From Beutenbergia cavernae DSM 12333 (GTDB taxonomy: Bacteria; Actinomycetota; Actinomycetes; Actinomycetales; Beutenbergiaceae), in the NCBI RefSeq assembly GCF_000023105.1, contig NC_012669.1, forward strand, positions 1-64,000: a stretch of 64,000 nucleotides of DNA. Reading direction: 5' to 3'. Both the position numbers and the translations under genes were made by a program. Shown one piece after another: positions 12,520 to 20,630 of the stretch. Numbering within the stretch: position 1 is the stretch's first letter; each line of letters opens with the position of its first letter. The notes under the pieces are model-generated. The model was not told the origin of the DNA. It made no database searches and saw only the letters and a list, made by a program, of their open reading frames with translations.

Positions 12520-12565
12520 CCAGATGGATCCGCCGCGACGGCGCGCGACGTGGAAGATCGCTGCG

Positions 12566-12590
12566 GTGGCGGCCGGGTCCCGCCCGGCCG
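12566..12590. terminator. Hairpin terminator after tRNA-Ala
   Basis: GGCGGCCGGG (12566-12575) and CCCGGCCGCC (12581-12590) pair perfectly around a 5-base loop; the stem can be extended outward with wobble pairs. It sits between tRNA-Ala and the end of the minus-strand YCII gene, so it can serve both directions. Confidence 0.65.
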
Positions 12591-12601
12591 CCGTCGCCAT
12601 G

Positions 12602-12961
12602 TCAGTCGGGTGATCCGTACGGCTTGAAGCGGCGGACCTCCATCGGCCAGCCGCACCCCTCTGCGATCTTGCCGGCCCACATCCTGGCAGTCGCCTCGTC
12701 GGGCACGTCCACGATGGTGAACCCGCCGAGGTACTCCTTGGTCTCGACGTACGGGCCGTCGGTGAACGCCAGCGTGCCGCTGGTGGCATCGGCGCTGAAG
12801 GCCTCGTCGAGGTCCTCCTCCAGCCCTCCAGCGAAGACGTACGCGCCGGCGGCCTTGATCTCCTCGATGACGGCCACCGAGGGCTCCACGCGCGAGCGGA
12901 ACCACTCCGCGCTGTGCTCACCCACCCACTGCTGGTTGAAGAAGATGAGGTACTGGGTCAT
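12602..12961 (-). CDS. YCII-related domain protein
   Basis: A 119-aa cytosolic protein of the YCII/DGPF family (dimeric alpha-beta barrel fold). It begins MTQYLIFFNQQ and contains the hallmark DGPYVETKEYLGGFTIVDV, followed by a conserved tail with EVRRF. Many relatives are annotated as putative dehydratases or are encoded beside sigma factors, but no sigma gene is adjacent here and no reaction can be assigned. The start was placed at ATG 12961 because GGGAG precedes it and the family fold begins there; the frame extends 12 codons upstream. Confidence 0.85.
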   Translation of the reverse strand: MTQYLIFFNQQWVGEHSAEWFRSRVEPSVAVIEEIKAAGAYVFAGGLEEDLDEAFSADATSGTLAFTDGPYVETKEYLGGFTIVDVPDEATARMWAGKIAEGCGWPMEVRRFKPYGSPD

Positions 12962-13096
12962 GTCTGCTCCCTGTGTCAGGTGCGGGCCCGTGCCCACGTC
13001 AACCTTTCCACGAACGGGATCGGGCGGATACGACAGCGGCAGGCAGGAAACGTGCGCACCCGGTCCCGGCGGCGTCGGCTCTGCCAGGATCGGTTC

Positions 13097-13498
13097 GTGG
13101 ATACACCCGGCGGCCTCGGTGCGCTCCGCTCACTCGACTACACGATGCTCCTCTGCGACGACGTGGCGATGATGCGAGCGTTCTACGCAGACGTGCTCGG
13201 GCTCGACGTCCAGCGCGAGGTCCCCGGCCGTTACGTCGAGCTCCGGGTGGGGTCGGCGACGCTGGCGCTGCGGCGACGAGGGCGGCCCTATGACGGTCCT
13301 GCGCCGCTGGCCGCCAGCGCCTCCGTCCAGCTCGCGTTCCGGGTTCCACCGAACGACGTCGACATCGCGGCCGCCCAGCTGGTGGCGGGTGGGGCCGAGC
13401 TGCTCGAACCGGTGAGGAGCTTCCCAGAGTTCGGACATCGCGCCGTGTTCTTCGCCGACCCCGAGCAGAACGTCATCGAGATCTACGCCGAGGTCTGA
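13097..13498 (+). CDS. VOC family protein (glyoxalase/bleomycin-resistance fold)
   Basis: A 133-aa vicinal-oxygen-chelate domain. The segment LDYTMLLCDDVAMMRAFYADVLGLDV is the usual first beta-alpha-beta unit; the second unit ends in GHRAVFFADPEQNVIEIYAEV with the metal-site glutamate in the terminal IEIY motif. VOC proteins bind a metal and act as isomerases, dioxygenases or drug-binding proteins; the substrate cannot be told from sequence. GTG 13097 has a weak AGGA upstream. It converges with the cupin gene 10 bases downstream. Confidence 0.87.
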   Translation: MDTPGGLGALRSLDYTMLLCDDVAMMRAFYADVLGLDVQREVPGRYVELRVGSATLALRRRGRPYDGPAPLAASASVQLAFRVPPNDVDIAAAQLVAGGAELLEPVRSFPEFGHRAVFFADPEQNVIEIYAEV

Positions 13499-13508
13499 CG
13501 ACTCCTCG

Positions 13509-13895
13509 TCACCGCCTGCCGACGGGTCGCACCGTGGGGCGCAGGACGGTCGGCTCCTTGCGCAGGTGGACCGTCAGGTAGCGGACGCCGTCCGGTCCTG
13601 GCACGACGCCGCGCCGGCTACCGCTCGGCAGCCACACGATGGCCCCGGGCAGCATCTCCACGACGGTCGTGCCGGACGTGAGGTGCGCCTCGCCGTCGAG
13701 CACCACCCACAGGATGTCGAGGTCGGGGCCAGCGAACTCCTCGATCCGCTCGCCAGGTGGGATCCGGATGACGTTCGCGTCGAGGTCCCGGTCCGGCACG
13801 TCCAGGGCCCAGACGGCGCCGACGGCGTCCGGCGGGCGCGTCCACGCGCGTCGTGTGTCGCCCACCAGCCGCGGGACGTCGCGTTCCTGGTCCAT
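13509..13895 (-). CDS. Cupin domain protein
   Basis: A 128-aa single-domain cupin. The core runs from ANVIRIPPGERIEEFAGPDLDILWVVLDGEAHL to EMLPGAIVWLPSGSRRGVVPG, corresponding to the two conserved cupin motifs, but the usual metal-binding histidines are largely replaced, so metal binding and catalysis are doubtful. It could be a small-molecule sensor or storage-type cupin. Convergent with the VOC gene; its own upstream side holds a hairpin repeat that separates it from the small gene at 14046. Confidence 0.8.
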   Translation of the reverse strand: MDQERDVPRLVGDTRRAWTRPPDAVGAVWALDVPDRDLDANVIRIPPGERIEEFAGPDLDILWVVLDGEAHLTSGTTVVEMLPGAIVWLPSGSRRGVVPGPDGVRYLTVHLRKEPTVLRPTVRPVGRR

Positions 13896-13970
13896 CCGTG
13901 CCTCCCGGGGTCCGGCTTCGACCGTACGTGATGGCGCGGACCGGCCGCCGGGACCTAGGTCACGTGCGCC

Positions 13971-14034
13971 GAGTCAGACCCGAGGGGTCGACTCAGACCC
14001 GCGGGAAGGTCTGACTCGACCGCTCGAGTCTGAA
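13971..14034. repeat. Repeated inverted-repeat element / terminator
   Basis: Four copies of a roughly 14-base word related to GGTCGAGTCAGACC occur here, two in each orientation. The middle pair (13986-13999 with 14008-14021) forms a 14-position stem with one mismatch and an 8-base loop; the outer copies near 13971 and 14024 can form alternative pairings. It lies downstream of the minus-strand gene ending at 14046 and probably ends its transcript. Confidence 0.6.
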
Positions 14035-14045
14035 TCGGCGTGGGC

Positions 14046-14252
14046 TCAGTCCGCGCTCGACGTGCGCCCGGCGAGGAACTCCTCGAGCCCCGGGTCGGCG
14101 GACGTGAAGCGCGCCATCTCCTCGCCGTCGTCGCATCGGCACATCGCGACGGTGACGCCGTCGGGCCCGCGTCCGAGCACCCGCCAGACGGCACCGAACG
14201 CCTCCCAACGGCGCAGGGCCGCCACCGCGTCGTCGTCGTGCACGCCCACCAT
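14046..14252 (-). CDS. Small conserved hypothetical protein
   Basis: A 68-aa acidic protein, MVGVHDDDAVAALRRWEAFG at the start, then a predicted beta-strand stretch (VWRVLGRGPDGVTVAMCRCD) with a Cys-x-Cys-Asp and DGEEMARFTSADPGLEEFLAG. I recall very similar short proteins from other Micrococcales but know of no function. The coding frame has the strong third-position G/C bias of real genes here. It lies divergent from the LacI gene, with only 38 bases between the two starts, so they share a promoter region. Confidence 0.65.
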   Translation of the reverse strand: MVGVHDDDAVAALRRWEAFGAVWRVLGRGPDGVTVAMCRCDDGEEMARFTSADPGLEEFLAGRTSSAD

Positions 14253-14290
14253 CGTCGCACTCCCGCGCCCGGGGCCTACGATCCATCCCC

Positions 14291-15325
14291 ATGACCACCG
14301 TGCGGCCGCAGGGCGCCCGTCGAGCCACCGTGAAGGAGGTGGCGGCGCTCGCCGGCGTCTCGCCGAAGACCGTCTCGAACGTCCTCAACGACTTCGAGGG
14401 CGTGCGCCCCCAGACGCGGGAGCGCGTCCAGGCGGCGATGGTCGAGCTGGACTTCGTGCCGAACCTCGCCGCGCGTGGCCTGCGGAACGGGCGGTCGGGG
14501 ATCATCGGGCTCGCGCTCCCCGACCTGTCGACGCCGTACTCGGCGATGGCCCTGCAGCACGTGGTCGAGGCGGCGCGTCGGGCGGGATGGGGTGTCCAGG
14601 TCGAGGAGACGGGCGCGGAGCCGTCCCGGGAGCACGAGCTCGTGGCGCGGGCGCGCGACCGGCTCGTCGACGGCCTCATCCTCAACCCGATCGTGCTCGA
14701 GCGGAGCATCGTGCGGTTCGGCTCCGACCTGCCGCCGGTGGTGCTCATCGGCGAGGTCGAGGACCAGCACGTCGACCACGTCGGCGTCGACTCGCGCGCG
14801 GCGGCAGCTGACGTCACGGCGTTCCTCGTCTCCTCCGGGCACCGGCGGATCCTCGCGCTGGGCACAGCTCCGCGCGCCGAGGCGGCGACGGCGCACCTGC
14901 GCCTCGAGGGGTACCGGGACGCGCTCGCGGCCGCCGGCCTCGACGAGGACGTGCGGCTCGAGGTGCACGTGCCGGCCTGGTCGCCGCAGGCGGCCGAGGC
15001 GGCCGTCGAGCGGGTGGTGGCCGACGACGTCCGGTTCGACGCCGTGTTCGCCTTCACCGACTCCATGGCGATCGGGGCGCTCCGGGCGCTGACCCGCGCG
15101 GGGCTGCGCGTGCCCGACGACGTCAGCCTCGTCGGGTTCGACGACGTCCCGCTGGCGGCGAGCCTCGTGCCGTCGCTGACCACCGTGGCCGGCGACTACG
15201 ACGACCTCGCGGCGACCTCGGTGCGGTTCCTCGGCGAGCGGGTGGCGGGGGCGACCGTGCCTCCACGGACCCACTTCATCGCGCACCGGATCGTCGATCG
15301 CGAGTCGACGCGTTCTCGCCTCTGA
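14291..15325 (+). CDS. LacI family transcriptional regulator
   Basis: A 344-aa regulator with an N-terminal LacI helix-turn-helix (VKEVAALAGVSPKTVSNVLN, about residues 15-35), hinge helix (VPNLAARGLRNGRS) and a periplasmic-binding-protein-like sensor domain (ending VSLVGFDDVPLAASLVPSLTTV). It sits 318 bases upstream of a sugar importer on the same strand and is the likely repressor of it; the palindromes at 15461-15474 and 15495-15506 are candidate binding sites. The sugar ligand is unknown. ATG 14291 gives a short basic N-terminal extension before the helix-turn-helix. Confidence 0.92.
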   Translation: MTTVRPQGARRATVKEVAALAGVSPKTVSNVLNDFEGVRPQTRERVQAAMVELDFVPNLAARGLRNGRSGIIGLALPDLSTPYSAMALQHVVEAARRAGWGVQVEETGAEPSREHELVARARDRLVDGLILNPIVLERSIVRFGSDLPPVVLIGEVEDQHVDHVGVDSRAAAADVTAFLVSSGHRRILALGTAPRAEAATAHLRLEGYRDALAAAGLDEDVRLEVHVPAWSPQAAEAAVERVVADDVRFDAVFAFTDSMAIGALRALTRAGLRVPDDVSLVGFDDVPLAASLVPSLTTVAGDYDDLAATSVRFLGERVAGATVPPRTHFIAHRIVDRESTRSRL

Positions 15326-15460
15326 GGGCGCTCCGCAACAGCCGCCACCGGCGTCGGCGCACCGTTCGCCGCAGCGGCGCCGTGGCGCGTGGCGGCGGAC
15401 ATCGCGCCGGTCAGAGACGCGGATTGCCACCTCGTGACCCGAGACGGCGGCACGTCGGGT

Positions 15461-15510
15461 TGTGACCGTTCACATCCGGGTTGACCCTCGCCGATACATC
15501 GATGTACTTT
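15461..15510 (+). promoter_or_regulatory. Promoter with two LacI-type operators for the sugar importer
   Basis: The 317-base gap between the LacI gene and the importer holds TGTGACCGTTCACA (15461-15474, 6 of 7 positions symmetric), a -35-like TTGACC (15481-15486), the perfect 12-base palindrome TACATCGATGTA (15495-15506), and a -10-like TACTTT (15505-15510) at an 18-base spacing. Both palindromes have the central CG typical of LacI-family operators. The second overlaps the spacer and -10, a repressing position. No gene is seen in the rest of the gap. Confidence 0.65.
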
Positions 15511-15642
15511 GCCGGAACGCGTGCCACGACCAGGGAACGCGACCCCGTCCCTTGACCCGGGCCGGATCGACCCGCGGACCTCAGGACGCGCCGCACGACC
15601 GCGAGCCGGGCGATCGAGCCCGACCACGAAGGAGTGGAGCAC

Positions 15643-17055
15643 ATGCCCCCACGCAACACCCCGACCGGGCGAGCGGGCGTCGCGCCCGCAGGCCCGAACC
15701 CCCACGGAACCGCACCCGAGAGCGCAGGCCGCGCGACGCCGTCGTCCCTCACCCGACGACGTCTGCTGACCGGCGGCGCCGGGCTCCTCGGCGCGGGAGC
15801 ACTCGCCTCGCTGGCGGCGTGCGGCACGCCGAGCGCCTCGGGCGCCACGCAGCAGAATCTCAGCTTCTGGCACCTGCTCTCGGGTCCCGACGGCGTGACG
15901 ATGGGCTCGCTCGTCGACGGCTTCAACGGCTCGCAGGACGTCGCGAGCCTCACCCAGACCGTGCTCGCCTGGGGCTCGCCGTACTACACGAAGCTCGCGA
16001 TGGCCTCGGCCGGTGGCCGCGCGCCCGACGTCGCGATCATGCACGCCGCCCGGGTTCCCGGGTACGCGCCCGGTGGCCTGCTGGACTCCTGGGACATGGA
16101 CCTCTTCGCCGAGCTGGGCATCCGCGAGGAGGACTTCCCGGAGCGGATCTGGGCCAAGAGCCTGCACGACGGCGAGCTGACCGCCGTCTGTCTCGACTCG
16201 CACCCGTTCGTCCTGTACTACAACACCGAGATCGCTGAGGCGGCCGGCGCGCTCGGCTCCGACGGCCTGCTGGAGGAGGCGACGACGCCGGAGCAGTTCC
16301 GCGATCTCGCCGCCCGCCTCGGCGACGCCAGCGACGGCGGCCACGGCCTCGCGTTCGGCTACCTCGGCGACGGCTCGAACATGTGGCGCATGTTCTCGAC
16401 GTACTACACGCAGATGGGCGGCACGGTCGAGCTCCCGATCGGCGGGACGATGCAGTACGACGAGGGCCTCGCCGTCGACACCCTCGAGTGGATCCTCTCC
16501 CTCATCGACGGCGACATCGGCAACGCCAGCCACGACGGCGGCACAGCGATCTCCGAGTTCATCACCGGCAAGGCCGGGATGTTCTACGGCGGCGTCTGGG
16601 AGACCGGCAACTACAAGGCGCAGGGCGTGCCGTTCGACATCAGCCTCGTGCCCAACGTGTTCGGAACGCCCGCCGCGTACGCCGACTCGCACGCGTTCGT
16701 CCTGCCGCACCAGACGAACCCGGACCCTGAGCGGCGTCGCCTCGTGCACGAGTTCGTGGCGTACGTGCTCAAGAACTCGCTCGACTGGGCCGCCGCCGGC
16801 CACATCCCGGCCTACAGCCCCGTGGTCGACGACCCGGCGTACGACGACCTCGTCCCCCAGTCGCACTACGCCGACGCCACCGACTACCTCGTCTACGACC
16901 CCGAGGCCTGGTTCTCCGGCTCCGGGTCGGACTTCCACCGGTACTTCGGCGACCACATGCAGAACGTGTTCATGCGCACGGTCCCGCCGATCGACGGCCT
17001 CAACGGGTTCGTCGAGCGGATCAATGCGCTCCTCGCCAAGCCGAGCCCGGTATGA
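15643..17055 (+). CDS. Sugar ABC transporter substrate-binding lipoprotein (family 1)
   Basis: A 470-aa extracellular solute-binding protein that captures a sugar or oligosaccharide at the outer face of the membrane. After a long N-terminal leader it shows a twin-arginine-like LTRRRLLTGGAGLLG, a hydrophobic stretch and a lipobox SLAAC near residue 60, so it is probably exported by Tat and lipid-anchored. The mature part has the family-1 fold (NLSFWHLLSGPDG, then TGKAGMFYGGVWETGNY). ATG 15643 follows AAGGAG at 8 bases. First gene of a three-gene importer; no ATPase gene is present, so a shared MsiK-type ATPase is likely. Confidence 0.9.
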   Translation: MPPRNTPTGRAGVAPAGPNPHGTAPESAGRATPSSLTRRRLLTGGAGLLGAGALASLAACGTPSASGATQQNLSFWHLLSGPDGVTMGSLVDGFNGSQDVASLTQTVLAWGSPYYTKLAMASAGGRAPDVAIMHAARVPGYAPGGLLDSWDMDLFAELGIREEDFPERIWAKSLHDGELTAVCLDSHPFVLYYNTEIAEAAGALGSDGLLEEATTPEQFRDLAARLGDASDGGHGLAFGYLGDGSNMWRMFSTYYTQMGGTVELPIGGTMQYDEGLAVDTLEWILSLIDGDIGNASHDGGTAISEFITGKAGMFYGGVWETGNYKAQGVPFDISLVPNVFGTPAAYADSHAFVLPHQTNPDPERRRLVHEFVAYVLKNSLDWAAAGHIPAYSPVVDDPAYDDLVPQSHYADATDYLVYDPEAWFSGSGSDFHRYFGDHMQNVFMRTVPPIDGLNGFVERINALLAKPSPV

Positions 17056-17125
17056 GGCGCCCCGTGACCACCCACCCTCGGGCCGCCGTCGTCGGCCACG
17101 TCCCCAGCGCCGAAGGAGTCGCGCG

Positions 17126-18061
17126 ATGACCGCACAGCTCGGCACGCCCCCGCGTGCCCTCACCGAGGCGGTGCGCCCCGAGCGCACCCGCCGCCGACGC
17201 ACCGAGAACCTGCGCGGCTGGATCTACTGCGCGCCGTTCGCGCTCGCGTTCATCCTGTTCCTCGTCTGGCCCACGATCTACGGCCTGTGGATGAGCTTCA
17301 CGGGTCGCAGCCTCACGGGCGCGAACAGCTCGTGGCTCGGCGTCGAGAACTACGTCGAGGCGTTCGCCGACCCCGAGGTGTGGAGCTCGCTCGGCAACAC
17401 CGTGTGGTTCACGGTGCTCTCGACGATCCCGCTCGTGCTCATCGCCCTCGGCATCGCGGTGCTCGTGAACCTCGGCATCCCGGGCCAGTGGTTCTGGCGG
17501 CTGTCGTTCTTCCTGCCGTTCCTGCTGGCGTCGACCGTCGTGTCGCTGTTCTGGAAGTGGTTGTTCAACCCGCAGCTCGGACTCATCAACGACATGCTCG
17601 GGAACTTCGGGATCCCGCCCGTCGCCTGGCTGAACGACCCGAACACGGCGATGCACGCCGTCGTCATCACCACCGTGTGGTGGACGATCGGCTTCAACTT
17701 CCTGCTGTACCTCGCGGCCCTGCAGAACATCCCCGACCAGCTGTACGAGGCGGCGTCGCTCGACGGCGCCGGATCGTGGCGGAAGTTCGTCTCCATCACG
17801 CTGCCGCAGCTCGCGCCGACGACGGTGCTCGTCGGGGTGCTGCAGATCCTCGCCTCGCTCAAGGTCTTCGACCAGATCTACCAGATGACCGGCGGCGGAC
17901 CCGCGGGCGCGACCCGCCCGATCCTCCAGTACGTGTACGAGGTCGGGTTCACGGGCTACCGGCTCGGATACGCCTCGGCGATCTCCTACATCTTCTTCTT
18001 CCTCATCATCGCCGTGTCGATCGTGTACTCGGTGATCGCGGCCCGTCGGACGGTGAAGTGA
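17126..18061 (+). CDS. Sugar ABC transporter permease (MalF type)
   Basis: A 311-aa inner-membrane permease of the carbohydrate-uptake (CUT1) family. A basic N-terminus is followed by six membrane segments; the cytoplasmic EAA loop reads LYEAASLDGAGSWRKFVSITLPQLAP and contacts the ATPase. ATG 17126 is preceded by AAGGAG; an in-frame upstream GTG/ATG region codes for Arg-rich sequence and was rejected. Its stop overlaps the next start (ATGA). Works with the binding protein upstream and the second permease as a heterodimeric channel. Confidence 0.93.
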   Translation: MTAQLGTPPRALTEAVRPERTRRRRTENLRGWIYCAPFALAFILFLVWPTIYGLWMSFTGRSLTGANSSWLGVENYVEAFADPEVWSSLGNTVWFTVLSTIPLVLIALGIAVLVNLGIPGQWFWRLSFFLPFLLASTVVSLFWKWLFNPQLGLINDMLGNFGIPPVAWLNDPNTAMHAVVITTVWWTIGFNFLLYLAALQNIPDQLYEAASLDGAGSWRKFVSITLPQLAPTTVLVGVLQILASLKVFDQIYQMTGGGPAGATRPILQYVYEVGFTGYRLGYASAISYIFFFLIIAVSIVYSVIAARRTVK

Positions 18062-18963
18062 TGACTGCGCAGACCCTCTCCCACCCCGCCGCCACCTCCC
18101 AGGCGGGCGCTCCCTCCGGCACGGCTCGACGACGCCGCGGCGTGCGTCCGGCCCGCGTGGTCGCCTTCGCGATCCTCGTGGTGCTCGCTCTCGCCTGGCT
18201 CATCCCGGTGCTGTGGGCGGTGCTCACCTCGTTCAAGACCGAGGCGGACGCCGCGGCGTTCCCGATCTCGATCTGGCCGACGCAGGGCTTCACGCTCGAG
18301 GCCTTCCGCACCACCCTCGCCGAGGGCATGGTGCCGCGCTGGGCGTGGAACAGCCTGCTCACGTCGACGGCGGTCACGGTGATCACCGTAGTGATCTCGT
18401 CGCTCGCCGGCTACGCGATGTCGCGGTTCGACTTCGCCGGCCGGAGGATGCTGCTCGCCGTCACCGTCGCGTCGATCATGATCCCCGGCCAGATCCTCAT
18501 CGTGCCGCTGTTCCAGCAGATGCTGACGTTCAACCTCGTCGACACCTACTGGGGCATCATCCTCCCGCAGGTCATCGCGGCGCCGATGGTGTTCATCCTC
18601 AAGAAGTTCTTCGACCAGATCCCGCGGGAGCTGGAGGAGGCGGCGCTCATGGACGGCGCGAGCCGGCTGCGGATCCTGTGGCAGATCGTGGTGCCGCTGT
18701 CGCGCCCGATCCTCGGGGCCGTGTCGATCTTCGTGTTCATCGGCGCATGGAACAACTTCCTGTGGCCGTTCATCGTCGTCAACAAGGCCGAGCTCATGAC
18801 GCTCCCGGTCGGTCTGCAGACTGTCATCAGCGCCTACGGCATCCAGTACGCGCAGAACATGGCTCAGGCGGTCCTCGCGGCCCTGCCGCTGATCGTGGTG
18901 TTCCTGTTCTTCCAGCGGCAGATCATCAAGGGCATCTCCACCACCGGGATCGCCGGCGCCTGA
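18061..18963 (+). CDS. Sugar ABC transporter permease (MalG type)
   Basis: A 300-aa CUT1 permease with six membrane segments and the EAA loop LEEAALMDGASRLRILWQIV. It pairs with the MalF-type permease. The start ATG overlaps the preceding stop, showing translational coupling. The C-terminus ends IIKGISTTGIAGA, a common tail in this family. Followed 28 bases later by a very strong hairpin terminator, so the operon ends here without an ATPase or a glycosidase. Confidence 0.93.
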   Translation: MTAQTLSHPAATSQAGAPSGTARRRRGVRPARVVAFAILVVLALAWLIPVLWAVLTSFKTEADAAAFPISIWPTQGFTLEAFRTTLAEGMVPRWAWNSLLTSTAVTVITVVISSLAGYAMSRFDFAGRRMLLAVTVASIMIPGQILIVPLFQQMLTFNLVDTYWGIILPQVIAAPMVFILKKFFDQIPRELEEAALMDGASRLRILWQIVVPLSRPILGAVSIFVFIGAWNNFLWPFIVVNKAELMTLPVGLQTVISAYGIQYAQNMAQAVLAALPLIVVFLFFQRQIIKGISTTGIAGA

Positions 18964-18990
18964 CGCGCAGACGGCGCGCGGCGTCGTCGT

Positions 18991-19033
18991 CCGTGGAGGA
19001 TCGGTTGCCCGTGCGGCAACCGATCCTCCACGG
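18991..19033 (+). terminator. Strong hairpin terminator of the sugar importer operon
   Basis: A perfect 19-bp stem (18991-19009 with 19015-19033) closes a 5-base loop CGTGC. The arms contain GGAGGATCGGTTGCC and its complement. It stands 28 bases after the last importer gene. No U-tract follows, which is usual for this kind of genome. Confidence 0.8.
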
Positions 19034-19056
19034 GACGCGCCGGAGCGGCTGCACTT

Positions 19057-19105
19057 CACGCACGAGGGCCCGGACCGCTTCGCGCGGTCCGGGCCCTCGT
19101 GCGTG
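19057..19105 (-). terminator. Second strong hairpin terminator
   Basis: A perfect 22-bp stem (19057-19078 with 19084-19105) with loop TTCGC and a GGGCCCGGACCGC arm core. It lies 12 bases beyond the stop of the minus-strand gene at 19117 and is unrelated in sequence to the neighbouring hairpin, so each convergent transcript appears to have its own terminator. Confidence 0.8.
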
Positions 19106-19116
19106 TCGGCTCGAGC

Positions 19117-19905
19117 TCAGCCGGCGTCGTCAGCCTTCTTCGTGGTGCGCCGACGCGTGGGCTTCGCGGCGGCGTCCTTGGCCTCGGCCACGACGTCCTC
19201 GACCTCACCGGCCGCGGCGTCGACCTTCTCGGCAGCGGTGTCGGCGGCATCCTTCGCGGTGTCGGCGACGGCGTCGGCCGCGTCCTCGACCTTGTCCTTC
19301 GCGGCCCCGGTGGTCTCGGCGGCCGCGTCGGTGACGGTGGACGTGCCGCTGGCGAACGCGTCGTCGACAGCTGCCTGCGCGTCGTCGCCGGCCGCGTCCT
19401 CCCAGTACTCCTCGGCCCACGGGTCGTCGAGCGGCTGCGTGCGGCGCCAGACGGCGTAGCCGGCGACGGCGACGGCGCCACCGACGGCGATCCAGCCGAT
19501 GGTGCGGCCGACGTGGCTCTTCTTCGGGGGCTCGACGAACTCGACGACGGCCGCCGTCGCGGCCTTGGCCTTGTCAGCGGCGCCGTTCGCCCCGGCGGCG
19601 GCGGCGTCGGCGGCCTCCTGCATCGCCGCGACGATCTTCGGGATGACGACGTCGACGAGCGTGTCGTGCGCGGAGTCGGTGGCGTCCTTCGCCTTCTCGG
19701 CGGCCTGCTCGACCTTCGGGGCCGCGGCGAGGACACCTGCCCGCCACGCCTTCTCGATCCGCGGAGCAGCCCAGTCGATGGCGGCCTCGACGCGCGGCGT
19801 GGCCCAGTCCTTGCCCTGCTCCGCGAGGTGCAGCGCCGACTTGCCGGCCTCGGTGGCCTGCTCCTTGATCTGCTCCGGGTCGACGTGCTTCTTCTTGCGC
19901 GACAT
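19117..19905 (-). CDS. DUF5324-like alanine-rich membrane protein
   Basis: A 262-aa protein made mostly of Ala/Asp/Lys-rich amphipathic helices with one membrane segment near the middle (IGWIAVGGAVAVAGYAVWRR). The N-terminal half has repeated 11-residue-like patterns (EQAAEKAKDATDSAHDT), the C-terminal half more (AAAETTGAAKDKVEDAADAV) and ends in a basic tail PTRRRTTKKADDAG. This composition resembles LEA or apolipoprotein-like helices. In Streptomyces a DUF5324 protein of similar build is encoded at the same place next to the ppiA gene, so I class it with that group by context. ATG 19905 follows GAGGGAG. Function unknown. Confidence 0.8.
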   Translation of the reverse strand: MSRKKKHVDPEQIKEQATEAGKSALHLAEQGKDWATPRVEAAIDWAAPRIEKAWRAGVLAAAPKVEQAAEKAKDATDSAHDTLVDVVIPKIVAAMQEAADAAAAGANGAADKAKAATAAVVEFVEPPKKSHVGRTIGWIAVGGAVAVAGYAVWRRTQPLDDPWAEEYWEDAAGDDAQAAVDDAFASGTSTVTDAAAETTGAAKDKVEDAADAVADTAKDAADTAAEKVDAAAGEVEDVVAEAKDAAAKPTRRRTTKKADDAG

Positions 19906-20056
19906 CTGCACTCCCTCTGGCTGGTCGATCCGCCCACTCCGCGATGCCCTCGGGGCCGAGTTCCCTATCGTGCCACTGCGGCCGGACGAGCGCGATCCGC
20001 CTCCGGGAGGATTCTGCGTCGCACGGGCCGCCGGGCCGGCATGGGAGGATCGGGCC

Positions 20057-20578
20057 ATGGACGCGATCATCCACACCAGCGCGGGCGACATCCGCGTCGA
20101 GCTCCTCCCGAACCACGCCCCGAAGACCGTCGCGAACTTCACCGGTCTCGCGACGGGCACGAAGGAGTGGACCGACCCCGAGACCGGACAGCCGGCGAAC
20201 CGGCCTCTGTACGACGGCGTCGTCTTCCACCGCGTGATCCCGAACTTCATGATCCAGGGCGGCGACCCGCTCGGCACGGGCCGCGGCGGCCCCGGCTACC
20301 AGTTCGACGACGAGATCCACCCCGAGCTGAACTTCACGCAGCCCTACGTGCTCGCGATGGCGAACGCCGGCAAGATCGCCGGCCGCGGTACGAACGGCTC
20401 CCAGTTCTTCATCACGACCGGCCCGACCACATGGCTCCAGGGCAAGCACACCATCTTCGGCCGCGTGACCGACGAGGCGAGCGTCGCCGTCGTCGACGCC
20501 ATCGGCACCACCGCCACCGGCGCGCAGGACCGGCCGCTCGAGGACGTCGTCATCAGCTCGATCGAGATCGTCGAGTAG
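20057..20578 (+). CDS. ppiA: Peptidyl-prolyl cis-trans isomerase, cyclophilin type
   Basis: A 173-aa cyclophilin that accelerates proline isomerisation during folding. Core motifs are visible: GVVFHRVIPNFMIQGGDP (catalytic Arg in FHRV), GRGGPGYQFDDE, AMANAG, NGSQFFIT and HTIFGRV. It lacks a signal peptide, so it is the cytosolic form. ATG 20057 is preceded by GGGAGGA. It lies divergent from the DUF5324-like gene and upstream of the rhomboid gene, the usual actinobacterial arrangement. Confidence 0.95.
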   Translation: MDAIIHTSAGDIRVELLPNHAPKTVANFTGLATGTKEWTDPETGQPANRPLYDGVVFHRVIPNFMIQGGDPLGTGRGGPGYQFDDEIHPELNFTQPYVLAMANAGKIAGRGTNGSQFFITTGPTTWLQGKHTIFGRVTDEASVAVVDAIGTTATGAQDRPLEDVVISSIEIVE

Positions 20579-20630
20579 GCACCTTCGTGAGGGCACGACG
20601 GCGTCCGGCGCGTTCCGCGGCCCGGCTCAC

